DNA from: Neorhizobium sp. SHOUNA12A
Lineage (GTDB): Bacteria > Pseudomonadota > Alphaproteobacteria > Rhizobiales > Rhizobiaceae
Assembly (NCBI RefSeq): GCF_023006505.1
Contig: NZ_JALBGV010000045.1
Span: 1-47,705, forward strand
Length of the DNA stretch: 47,705 nt
Direction of reading: 5' to 3'
A program made the position numbers and the translations under genes. This document shows positions 19,148-26,500 of the stretch, piece after piece. The notes under the pieces were generated by a model. The model did no database searches. It was not told the DNA's origin and worked only from the letters and a program-made list of their open reading frames with translations. Within the stretch, counting starts at the first letter, position 1. The number at the start of each line of letters is the position of its first letter.

Positions 19148-20373
19148 ATAATTATCTGTCCGCCACAGAGCTCAAGGTAAGCTTGGACTTTGGGGGCGAA
19201 ATCGTTCCTGTCGGAAGGCTCGCCACCCGCGAGCGTCGGGTCTATTTTGAATACAACGTGGCATTCCTTCGCAAGGACATGGAGATTTCCCCGCTCCGGT
19301 TGCCGCTGAAACCGGGACTGACGACATTCGACAGCTCGCTGTTTGAAGGCTTGCCGGGTGTGTTCAGCGACAGCCTTCCGGATGGCTGGGGCCGCCTTCT
19401 GTTCGACCGCTTTACGCGGTCCCAGGGGATCGCATTGGAGACGCTGACCCCCTTGGACAGGCTGGCGCATGTCGGCCGCAGCGGCATGGGTGCCCTGGTC
19501 TTTGAGCCGGATTACAGCGTCGAGGATGCGGAGAGCGCCATCAACCTGGATGAGCTGGCCAGGCAGGCGCAGGAGGTGCTGGACGGGGCATCGGAGGATG
19601 TCCTGAAGGAGCTGTTGCTTTTGAGCGGCTCTGCCGCCGGGGCGCGTCCCAAGGCAATGATCGGACTGGATGGCGCGCGGCAGCATATTGCCCATGGCGT
19701 GGCCAAGTTGCCGCAGGGGCATGAACATTGGCTTGTGAAATTCGCCAACACCCAGGACGGAAATGACGCCGGGGCGGTCGAATATGTCTATGCCCTGATG
19801 GCGCAAGAAGCCGGTGTTGAGATGCCGGATGTCCACCTTTTCCCGGCCCAGAAGGGTGCGGGTTATTTCGCGACCAAACGATTTGATCGGAACGGGGAGA
19901 AACGGCTGCACATGCATACCGCCTGTGGCGCGCTGCATTCCGATTTCCGCGTCCCGGCCCTTGATTACGAGGATATGATTGCCCTGACCGGCTTCCTTAC
20001 TAAGGACGTCCGTGAAGTCGAAAAGATGTTCCGCCTGGCCGTCTTCAACGTGCTGGCCCATAACCGTGACGACCACAGCAAGAACTTCTCGTTCCTGATG
20101 GACGAAACGGGCCGATGGGCGTTGTCCCCGGCCTATGACCTGACGTTCTCCCATGGACCGCGCGGGGAGCAAAGCACAATGGTCATGGGGGAGGGACGTA
20201 ATCCCGCCACCAACCATCTGCAGAAACTTGGCGAAGCCGCCAAACTAACCAAGAAGACGGTCGCCGATGCGATTGACCGGACGCGTGAGGCTTTGTCCCG
20301 CTGGCCTGAACTCGCGGGCGAGCATGAGGTCAGCAAGGCGACGATCGACCGGGTTCGCAAGGCAATAGCTTAG
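19144..20373 (+). CDS. hipA: HipA-like serine/threonine kinase toxin
   Basis: HipA kinases phosphorylate targets such as glutamyl-tRNA synthetase, halting translation and producing persistence. This protein (409 aa) has the family N-subdomain (GLPGVFSDSLPDGWGRLLFDR), the ATP-binding region (HWLVKFANTQDG) and the catalytic loop NVLAHNRDDHSKNFSF with the Asp and Asn needed for phosphotransfer, followed by SPAYDLTFS as the metal-binding Asp motif. Length and order are normal, and nothing suggests inactivation. It overlaps hipB by 4 nt. Confidence 0.93.
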   Translation: MNNYLSATELKVSLDFGGEIVPVGRLATRERRVYFEYNVAFLRKDMEISPLRLPLKPGLTTFDSSLFEGLPGVFSDSLPDGWGRLLFDRFTRSQGIALETLTPLDRLAHVGRSGMGALVFEPDYSVEDAESAINLDELARQAQEVLDGASEDVLKELLLLSGSAAGARPKAMIGLDGARQHIAHGVAKLPQGHEHWLVKFANTQDGNDAGAVEYVYALMAQEAGVEMPDVHLFPAQKGAGYFATKRFDRNGEKRLHMHTACGALHSDFRVPALDYEDMIALTGFLTKDVREVEKMFRLAVFNVLAHNRDDHSKNFSFLMDETGRWALSPAYDLTFSHGPRGEQSTMVMGEGRNPATNHLQKLGEAAKLTKKTVADAIDRTREALSRWPELAGEHEVSKATIDRVRKAIA

Positions 20374-20479
20374 GCCGTTGCGGTACGCCGGACGCTATTC
20401 CAGGACCAGCGTGGGTGAGAGTTTTGCCCGTCGCCGCATGTTGTTGATGGCCTTGGCATCGCAGGGCCGTGATGTAGAG

Positions 20480-20563
20480 GCCGACGCCTGCGACCCGGAA
20501 ACATCACCAGAATGCGCCGTGCTGTCAGGCGGCGCAACGTTCGCCTCGGCGTCGTTTTTCGGT
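20480..20563. repeat. Direct repeat copy 1 (~84 bp) with integrase-related sequence
   Basis: This stretch, starting GCCGACGCCTGCGACCCGG, recurs at 22592-22674 with only a few mismatches and one single-base gap. Read on the minus strand it encodes VAPPDSTAHSGDVSGSQAS in both copies. Beyond the repeat the two sequences differ. The pair brackets the two vapBC modules. Confidence 0.85.
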
Positions 20564-20620
20564 ACAGACGCCCTGTGCGCTTATATGGATGATTAGCCGT
20601 AAAAACGCACGCTGATAATG

Positions 20621-21048
20621 TCAGCCCAACCAGGGATCGACAATGATGGCGCCGGTCCTCTCGAAGTCCTTGACGTTGCGCGTGACCACTGTGAGCCCAT
20701 GAATGAGCGCTGTTGCAGCAATCAGCGCATCGCATCGACTTCATTGCGCCGATCGGGGATCTGCAAGTGCGCAGAGCGTGTGGCGACGGCATCGTCGATC
20801 GATAAAATCCGGCCGGCAAATTCAGGCCGGACATGGTTGTCGAGCCAGGTCCGTAGCCGCGCCCCCTGCCGGGCATCGCGTCGTTGCAGGCCAAGGATAC
20901 CGCGCTCCAGTTCCAGGATGGTAATCGCCGACAGGAAGAAGGATGCTGAATCTTCCCGTCCGACCCAGGCGACGACATTGGCGTCGGCCTTGCCGTCGCC
21001 GATCTTGCGCAGTTCGGAGACGACATTGGTATCCAGCAGATAGGTCAA
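20621..21048 (-). pseudogene. VapC-like PIN-domain toxin, frameshifted by a 5-bp duplication
   Basis: The N-terminal 97 residues form a PIN domain (MTYLLDTNVVSELRK with catalytic Asp, AITILELERGIL with catalytic Glu). At 20729-20738 the sequence GCATC occurs twice in tandem; the extra five bases shift the frame and the ORF stops after EVDAMR at 20722. In the other frame, the normal VapC end follows at once (ALIAATALIHGLTVVTRNVKDF, to a TGA at 20621). The truncated product lacks the last acidic residues, so the RNase is probably dead, while its antitoxin gene remains intact. Confidence 0.85.
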
Positions 21049-21293
21049 GACAGATCCACCGCACGCGGCGTGATGTCGACACGCTCGGGGGAAAAAATGA
21101 TCTCCGAAAGTCCAGGCATGGACAGAGTTTCGATCAGGCTGCGGCGCTTGCCGGACCGACGCTTGAACTCGTCATAGGTCATCAGCACATGCGACGGCTT
21201 GCCCCGGTCGGTGATGATCACCGGTCCATCTTGCGCAGCCTTCTTGGCGCTGCTGACGTCATGATTGAATTCACGGCTTGTAAGCGTGGACAT
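21045..21293 (-). CDS. Phd/YefM-type antitoxin
   Basis: The 82-residue product has the Phd fold: an N-terminal DNA-binding part (STLTSREFNHDVSSAKKAA), the family signature GPVIITDRGKPSHVLMTYDEF, then a toxin-binding tail. The start at 21293 is preferred over upstream in-frame codons because it begins the conserved domain. It overlaps the frameshifted PIN gene by 4 nt. An 18-bp palindrome just upstream is the likely operator. Confidence 0.88.
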   Translation of the reverse strand: MSTLTSREFNHDVSSAKKAAQDGPVIITDRGKPSHVLMTYDEFKRRSGKRRSLIETLSMPGLSEIIFSPERVDITPRAVDLS

Positions 21294-21308
21294 GGCACGG
21301 CGCTCCGA

Positions 21309-21326
21309 TGTAGGTATGTACCTACA
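21309..21326. promoter_or_regulatory. Palindromic operator TGTAGGTA-N2-TACCTACA
   Basis: A perfect 8-bp inverted repeat with a TG spacer lies 16 nt upstream of the antitoxin start. Phd-family antitoxins repress their operon through such a site. The position overlaps where the promoter should be. Confidence 0.7.
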
Positions 21327-21375
21327 CATCGCATCGATCGGTGTTGATGCAAGGGCGACGTCAATCGCGAGCAGG

Positions 21376-21615
21376 GGTGTCTCGAAGGCGAGAAATCCGC
21401 TGCTGCGAGCGACAATGGTCGAACTTGCCTGGCTATGGTTGCGGCTCCAACCGAAATCGGCATTAACGTTATGGTTCAAGGAGCGCATTGCACGTAATGC
21501 CGGCCGCCTTAAAACGCCTATGATCGTGGCGCTGGCGCGTAAATTACTGGTCTCACTTTTGAAGTACGTGAACTCCGGTGTCGTAATCGCAGGTGCGATC
21601 ATGAAAACTGCCTGA
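21376..21615 (+). mobile_element. IS110-family transposase, C-terminal fragment
   Basis: From GVSKARNPLLRATMVELAW through LWLRLQPKSALTLWF and PMIVALARKLLVSLLKYV to GAIMKTA and a stop, this matches the C-terminal (transposase_20) domain of IS110/IS116/IS902 transposases, including the Ser-rich turn region. The upstream part has been lost, and the fragment abuts the antitoxin promoter on the opposite strand. No terminal repeats are visible. Confidence 0.85.
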
Positions 21616-21654
21616 AGTGATGCCATTCCTTTCAATCGACAAGGAAGAGCCCGA

Positions 21655-22077
21655 TCAGTCGGCCCATGGGTCGATGATGTCTATTCCGAAGCCTTCGAAA
21701 TCCTTGGTGTTGCGCGTCGCAAGGGTCAATTGGTGAGCGACGGCGGTAGCGGCAATCAAGCCGTCCATGGAGGCGAGCCCGCGACCACTTCGCTTGGCAA
21801 GAGCCATAAGATCACCCCAGGCCAAGGCGACAGGCGCTTCGACCGGAACAATCCTGTTTTCGAAGCGCTGAGGCAGATCGTGCGTGAGCCATTCATCTAG
21901 GGCGTCGCGCTTTCGCCCACCATCCATCAGCGCGACACCGCGGCGGATTTCTGCAATCGAGATGATACTGATGAACGTGCGGTCTTCGTCCAGCCCGTGG
22001 AGCCAGTTTAAAACACCTTCAGCGGCGCGGGGTTTTGTAACTTCCGACAGGACGCTCGTATCGAGAAGGAGCCTCAT
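21655..22077 (-). CDS. VapC-like PIN-domain RNase toxin
   Basis: The 140-residue PIN protein has all expected acidic residues: Asp in MRLLLDTSVLSE, Glu in ISIAEIRRGVAL, Asp in GLASMDGLIAATA and Asp in ATRNTKDFEGFG. VapC toxins cut tRNA or rRNA when the antitoxin is lost. Length is normal and the frame intact. The start overlaps the antitoxin stop by 4 nt. It resembles the broken PIN gene 600 bp away but is clearly distinct in sequence. Confidence 0.93.
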   Translation of the reverse strand: MRLLLDTSVLSEVTKPRAAEGVLNWLHGLDEDRTFISIISIAEIRRGVALMDGGRKRDALDEWLTHDLPQRFENRIVPVEAPVALAWGDLMALAKRSGRGLASMDGLIAATAVAHQLTLATRNTKDFEGFGIDIIDPWAD

Positions 22078-22340
22078 AGCGACAAGTCACGCGGCTCGTC
22101 GTTTTGTCTCTCAGTATCCAGATCGGTGCCACGCAGAGGAGATGCTAGCAGAAACTCCGCGAGCGATCCCCTGCGCGCAGTCTTCTTCTGCCACTCTTCT
22201 GCAGAAACGACTACCACGCTCGGCTTTCCATTGCGGGTAATGGTTTGAGGCGCCAACTGCGCGCGCTCCATGACCTCCGAAAGCTTTGCCTTTGCCCCGG
22301 CGACCGTCCAGCTCATATCATCGTGTGTTGATGCTTGCAT
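22074..22340 (-). CDS. Phd/VapB-type antitoxin
   Basis: An 88-residue Phd/YefM-type antitoxin: WTVAGAKAKLSEVMERA is the DNA-binding N-terminus, and PQTITRNGKPSVVVVSAEEWQ the family signature. The ATG at 22340 has AGGTGAG at a proper distance; the internal Met at 22316 is possible. Its operator is probably the palindrome at 22365. Partner toxin overlaps by 4 nt. Confidence 0.92.
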   Translation of the reverse strand: MQASTHDDMSWTVAGAKAKLSEVMERAQLAPQTITRNGKPSVVVVSAEEWQKKTARRGSLAEFLLASPLRGTDLDTERQNDEPRDLSL

Positions 22341-22364
22341 CGTCTCACCTATAACCAGAATGAC

Positions 22365-22377
22365 TATAGTGACTATA
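22365..22377. promoter_or_regulatory. Palindrome TATAGT-N-ACTATA, probable antitoxin operator
   Basis: A perfect 6-bp inverted repeat with a one-base centre lies 24 nt upstream of the antitoxin ATG. A further GACTATA overlaps its left side, making a short tandem array of half-sites. This arrangement is common for autoregulated antitoxins. Confidence 0.6.
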
Positions 22378-22427
22378 ATGCGCTAACGGCCTTTCTGCAA
22401 GCACTTGGCCGGAAGGGGAGGGGACAG

Positions 22428-22591
22428 CTAAAGCCCGGATGCCTGGGTGAGATTGACCCGGAAGCGGTCGCGGCGGCGCTGATACTTGCGGGTCATGTCG
22501 GCGCTGGCATGGCCGAGTTGCTTTTGCACATAGCGCTCGTCGACCTCGGCCGAAGAGGCGAGGCCGGCGCGCAGGGAGCCTGGCGCTATCC
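22428..22591 (-). pseudogene. Tyrosine recombinase (phage integrase), C-terminal fragment
   Basis: Minus strand PGSLRAGLASSAEVDERYVQ and KQLGHASADMTRKYQRRR carry the R (SLRAG), H (LGHAS) and Tyr (KYQRRR) residues of the tyrosine recombinase active site. The upstream catalytic domain is missing: the fragment joins directly to the direct repeat at 22592-22674, which encodes what looks like an integrase N-terminal segment (VAPPDSTAHSGDVSG) in another frame. An internal deletion of an integrase gene explains this. Confidence 0.75.
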
Positions 22592-22674
22592 GCCGACGCC
22601 TGCGACCCGGAAACATCGCCAGAATGCGCCGTGCTGTCAGGCGGCGCAACGTTCGCCACGGCGTGATTTTCGGT
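22592..22674. repeat. Direct repeat copy 2 (~83 bp)
   Basis: This is the partner of the copy at 20480-20563. Minus-strand translation in one frame begins at an ATG near 22698 (MAQIIDQNTENHAVANVAPP), consistent with the start of the truncated integrase. The repeats enclose two toxin-antitoxin modules, an IS110 fragment and the integrase end. Confidence 0.8.
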
Positions 22675-22747
22675 GTTCTGATCGATGATTTGGGCCATTC
22701 CCTATATCCTATATAAGGGGCAAAACATCCGATAATGCGCCGTTCCA

Positions 22748-23344
22748 TCATTGACCTCGGAGGCCCACCTTCTTCCTGAAGTCGATCAGCGACGGGCGGA
22801 TTGGATCAAGAAGGTCAAACCGTGCGTCTTCCATTTTTGATCCTCGCCAGCGGCCTTCAGGAAATCCATGCGTCTGGGCCACGATCGACGCCTCGTACCA
22901 CACCTGATCATGGATATTTTCAAACCAGTTTCGCTCAGCCGGATGACGGTCGCAGAAGCTGATCACCATTGTCTCTGAATATATCAGCGCGCGACGAACC
23001 GGTGCGGGGTGGGTCCGAATGTCATAGTCGATGACGGGTTCATGCGTCTGGTCGAGGATCTCGCGGACCAATAGCATGGCAAGCATCTGCAGGAAAAACA
23101 TATCCTCGATCTCAGCGTCAGGCCAGGCGGCAATTTCAGCAAATTTGCCCATCTCGCTCATCTGCAAGTCGAGGGCTTCGATGTCGGCGTCAAATTCGAT
23201 GAAACGATAAAGGTCATCCCCTTCCTCGGCTGCATGGAGGGAAAGTATCTCACCAAGCTCCGCCACTCCGCGTTCCTCGTCCAGCAGCCCTAGGTGATCG
23301 CGGATATCATGTGCGATCTCGTGATGAACGACGAAGTCGAGCAT
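22748..23344 (-). CDS. HExxH metalloprotease-like protein, C-terminal part (frameshifted gene)
   Basis: The frame begins MLDFVVHHEIAHDIRDHLG, which carries the zinc motif HEIAH; a Glu-rich region near residues 45-60 may hold the third ligand. In normal proteins this motif lies in the middle of the chain, so starting seven residues before it is unnatural. The missing N-terminal half is encoded by the overlapping frame at 23307-23720. A one-base shift around 23345-23375 joins them. Protease activity is inferred from the motif only. The patatin-like gene is divergent. Confidence 0.6.
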   Translation of the reverse strand: MLDFVVHHEIAHDIRDHLGLLDEERGVAELGEILSLHAAEEGDDLYRFIEFDADIEALDLQMSEMGKFAEIAAWPDAEIEDMFFLQMLAMLLVREILDQTHEPVIDYDIRTHPAPVRRALIYSETMVISFCDRHPAERNWFENIHDQVWYEASIVAQTHGFPEGRWRGSKMEDARFDLLDPIRPSLIDFRKKVGLRGQ

Positions 23345-23720
23345 ATTGAGAGCAAGATGCGTTCCAAAACTCCCTCCTCTCTTCCGAGAGTTTGTTGGTT
23401 TGCGGCTGTGGCAGATAGGTGACGAGAAATTCCGGGTTCATCAGAGCGCGCTGTACAAAGGCCTCGATTGTCTCAAGCAGGCCGATCGTGATGGCGATGG
23501 CATTGCCGTCGGGATGGCCAAGCAACATCGCGTCTGGCTCGGAGGACGCGATGATCAGCAAGAGTACCGATAGCAGCCCCTCAACCGTTCCGCTCCGATC
23601 GAGCTCACCGACAATCTGTTCGAAGCAGTCCACGACCAGGCCGCAAAGACGATGCCCGTCGGGAATGGCAATCAGTCCGCCGGCCTCCAGAATCCGAGGG
23701 TCGGAGGTCCAGTCGTTCAT
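23307..23720 (-). CDS. N-terminal part of the frameshifted HExxH protein
   Basis: MNDWTSDPRILEAGGLIAIP opens a 137-residue frame of good coding character up to about NKLSEERR, then degenerates (YARLRRSSRDRT). In the other frame the sequence SFGTHLALNMLDFVVHHEIAH continues smoothly. The two frames overlap by 38 nt on the same strand. I therefore read 22748-23720 as one gene of about 320 residues that is broken, or possibly shifted during translation. The family is unknown. Confidence 0.55.
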   Translation of the reverse strand: MNDWTSDPRILEAGGLIAIPDGHRLCGLVVDCFEQIVGELDRSGTVEGLLSVLLLIIASSEPDAMLLGHPDGNAIAITIGLLETIEAFVQRALMNPEFLVTYLPQPQTNKLSEERREFWNASCSQYARLRRSSRDRT

Positions 23721-23819
23721 TGCCCACGCCCCTTGCTTGCTAATCGCGCATATGTAGAAGTTCCACTTTTAATGCAATCAGATTTCCGAACAGGGTTCCA
23801 GGAATATTGGGAGATCCAC

Positions 23820-26429
23820 ATGAACGAGCAAGACGACAAAAATCCCAATACCTTGCCCGACAATTCGGTTTCCGATGCTGGCCAGGATACGAGCACAACC
23901 CTAACCTTCGCGGAAATGTTTTCAAAGGAAAAGGCGACGGTTGGCGCCGTCAGGAAGCGCGGCAAACCTGATCGTCTTTCGCTTGGCAAGGAAAAAGAGA
24001 CAGCCAGCGCGAAGCCGCAGGTCGGTTTGGCCCTTTCGGGAGGAGGGGTTAGATCCGCCGCCTTCAGCCTCGGCGTGCTCCAAGCGCTTTCGGCGAACAA
24101 AGTGTTTGAAAGCGTCGCCTTTCTATCAACAGTTTCAGGCGGAGGTTACACGGGAGCCGCACTTGTGGCGGCAATGGAACGCGACGACGGCAAGTTCCCC
24201 TTCGAAACGGTGCCGGAAAGAAAAGACGGCTTTGAGCCCGCGGATATAGCGGACAGTAAGCTTGTCCGCGCGTTGCGAGACCGCAGTCGCTATCTCATGC
24301 CCAACGGAAAATTCGACCTCGTCGTTTCCTTTGGGATCATTTTGCGCGGGTTGATGGTGAACGCGACAATGGTTGCCGCCACACTGTTTTTTCTTTCAGC
24401 ACTCACGCTGTTTTTTAATCCGATCGAGGACTCGCTCTCGCACGCCTGGCCATCCTATCTTGTATCGAATTCGTCCTGGCTCACGCCTTATCTCGACGTC
24501 GAATTCCTCTTCTCCAGAATTGCCGGCGTACTTTTCCTTGTTTGGCTTGTCTTTTGGGCTCTGAGGCGATCGTTCAATACGGCCGCTTCCTCGGACCCCG
24601 GGTCCAAATCGGCACGCGCCACTGGCTGGGCGATGCTCGGCATCGCAATCATCTTCCTTGCCGAATTGCAGGTGCCGATCTTGAGGCAAGCACTTTTTCT
24701 CCGCACGGATCCCAAAGGTTTTCACGTCAGTTGGGCTTGGCTGCCGCAGATCATGGGAACGTTGGCGACAGGAACAGGTATTCTTGCTCTTTCTTGGCGC
24801 TGGCTGACGTCGCAAATCCAGGCTGCGGCGAAGGATCCGGCTTGGACGGGCTTTTTCCGCAAGGTGCTTAGCCAACTGACCTTGTTTGCTCTGGCCTTGG
24901 CCTTGCCTACCCTGATCTACATTGCCTATCTCTGGCTGACAGTCACAGGCATACGCGTCAACGACGGGTTTCCGAATGCCGGCTTTGCCTTGATGGCGTT
25001 GCGTGGCCTCGGCGCCATCCTTTGGTTCGTCATTCTAAGCCTATCTGCTCTGATGATTTGGCTTAGCGTCTGGGCTAGCAACATTGGGCCTATCGGAGAG
25101 ACGCTTCCACTCAGCACCTGGAAGCGACGCGACGCTGGGCGCCGCAAGCCGTCGATCAAAGCGGCTATCGGACTCGTGGCTGTTCCAGTTGCTCTCGCCA
25201 TAGCCTTGTGGTTTTTCCCCACGCTTTATCGAAAGGAGTTCTTCGAGATTTTCGCCATGGGCGCGGCGTATTTGACGATTGCCGTGGTCCTGACTTTCGT
25301 CGCGGGATTCTTCACCGAGAACGCCAATTCGCTGCATCAACTCTATCGGGACAGGCTGAACGAGGCTTTTTCGCTCGGGCTTGAGAATAACAAGGCGTTC
25401 CCGCTCTCGCAGTTAGGCGCGCCGTTCAAGTCGGGTGCGCTCCGACGTCCCTACCCGATCATCAACACGGCCGTTAATTTGCAGGGATCGAAGCAGAACC
25501 GGCGTGGGCGTAACGCCGATTTTTTTGTGTTTACGCCCGAGCATGCCGGAAGTGACGCAACAGGATACGTGCCAATTGCAGAATTCCAGATCGCCGAGCC
25601 CCATATCGACCTCGCGTCTGCTGCGGCGATATCAGGGGCGGCTGTCTCATCGGCGATGGGTCGTGTCGGCGTTCCGATACTGGCGCCGACATTGGCTCTT
25701 CTCAACATCCGTCTCGGGTATTGGGTTCGGAATCCGAAGTTCTTGACATCGGCGGCGCTCGCAAAAACCGCAAAGCTCAAAGACTGGAAACTCTCATATC
25801 TCTTCTACGAAATGTTCGGCCTGCTTCATGAAGAACGATCGAAGGTCCTTTTGTCCGACGGAGGGCACATTGATAATCTCGGCCTGTATCAACTCCTCAA
25901 GCGTCGGTGTGACGTCATCATCGTGTCTGACGCAGAGGCCGATCCGGCGATGAATTTTGGCGCCTTGGTCGATGTCGAACGCTTTGCCAGGATCGATTTG
26001 GGAGTTCGGTTCGATCTGCCATGGCAAGCGATCCGGGATAGCGCGATTAAACGTCAAAACGAGCTCCAGAAAGGAGAGGCGGCCACAGTGAAGGCGTCTC
26101 CTCATGGCCACGCTGCAATCGGGAAGATCAATTATCCGAAGACGGCCGGAGGGCCGGGGGCGCCGGCATTGGAGGAGAAGGAAGGCATCCTACTCTACGT
26201 CAAATCATCGATGACTGGGGATGAGCGCAGCTATGTCCTGGACTATGAACGCAGATTTCCGCGTTTTCCTCACGAGGCTACCAGCGATCAGTTCTTTTCG
26301 GAAGAGCAATTCGAAGCCTATCGGGCGCTCGGGTTTCACGCGATGGATCGCGCGCTAACGAGCACAGACGAGACCGTCCCATGGAGAACTCTTCTTGATC
26401 GACTGCTAGCCGACCTTGCAAAGAAATGA
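23820..26429 (+). CDS. Membrane-embedded patatin-like phospholipase, 869 aa
   Basis: The enzyme has a split patatin domain. VGLALSGGGVRSAAFSLGV (about residue 69) is the glycine-rich oxyanion loop, FLSTVSGGGYTG supplies the Ser nucleophile in a GxSxG-like turn, and VLLSDGGHIDNLGL (about residue 680) supplies the Asp of the Ser-Asp dyad. Between them lie about eight hydrophobic segments (roughly residues 170-520), for example FVVILSLSALMIWL-like and LTIAVVLTFVAGFF. Patatins hydrolyse membrane phospholipids. The ATG at 23820 has GGGAG at -8; an upstream in-frame extension to 23652 is less likely. It is divergent from the HExxH gene. Confidence 0.88.
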   Translation: MNEQDDKNPNTLPDNSVSDAGQDTSTTLTFAEMFSKEKATVGAVRKRGKPDRLSLGKEKETASAKPQVGLALSGGGVRSAAFSLGVLQALSANKVFESVAFLSTVSGGGYTGAALVAAMERDDGKFPFETVPERKDGFEPADIADSKLVRALRDRSRYLMPNGKFDLVVSFGIILRGLMVNATMVAATLFFLSALTLFFNPIEDSLSHAWPSYLVSNSSWLTPYLDVEFLFSRIAGVLFLVWLVFWALRRSFNTAASSDPGSKSARATGWAMLGIAIIFLAELQVPILRQALFLRTDPKGFHVSWAWLPQIMGTLATGTGILALSWRWLTSQIQAAAKDPAWTGFFRKVLSQLTLFALALALPTLIYIAYLWLTVTGIRVNDGFPNAGFALMALRGLGAILWFVILSLSALMIWLSVWASNIGPIGETLPLSTWKRRDAGRRKPSIKAAIGLVAVPVALAIALWFFPTLYRKEFFEIFAMGAAYLTIAVVLTFVAGFFTENANSLHQLYRDRLNEAFSLGLENNKAFPLSQLGAPFKSGALRRPYPIINTAVNLQGSKQNRRGRNADFFVFTPEHAGSDATGYVPIAEFQIAEPHIDLASAAAISGAAVSSAMGRVGVPILAPTLALLNIRLGYWVRNPKFLTSAALAKTAKLKDWKLSYLFYEMFGLLHEERSKVLLSDGGHIDNLGLYQLLKRRCDVIIVSDAEADPAMNFGALVDVERFARIDLGVRFDLPWQAIRDSAIKRQNELQKGEAATVKASPHGHAAIGKINYPKTAGGPGAPALEEKEGILLYVKSSMTGDERSYVLDYERRFPRFPHEATSDQFFSEEQFEAYRALGFHAMDRALTSTDETVPWRTLLDRLLADLAKK

Positions 26430-26500
26430 ACGTTGGGAAGCCGTGCCGCGAGAACATAATTACCCCTGCGGGCGAAATGGTAGGCATGCCGAGGGCGATG

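Noticed and set aside
18883..20217. 444-codon minus-strand ORF opposite hipBA
   Set aside because: Antisense to hipB and hipA, which carry HTH and kinase motifs; no ribosome site and skewed composition.
22693..22712. AT-rich palindromic sequence CCTATATCCTATATAAGG as a third border
   Set aside because: It lacks the GCAGGATATAT core and any border spacing; more likely a promoter-like AT tract.
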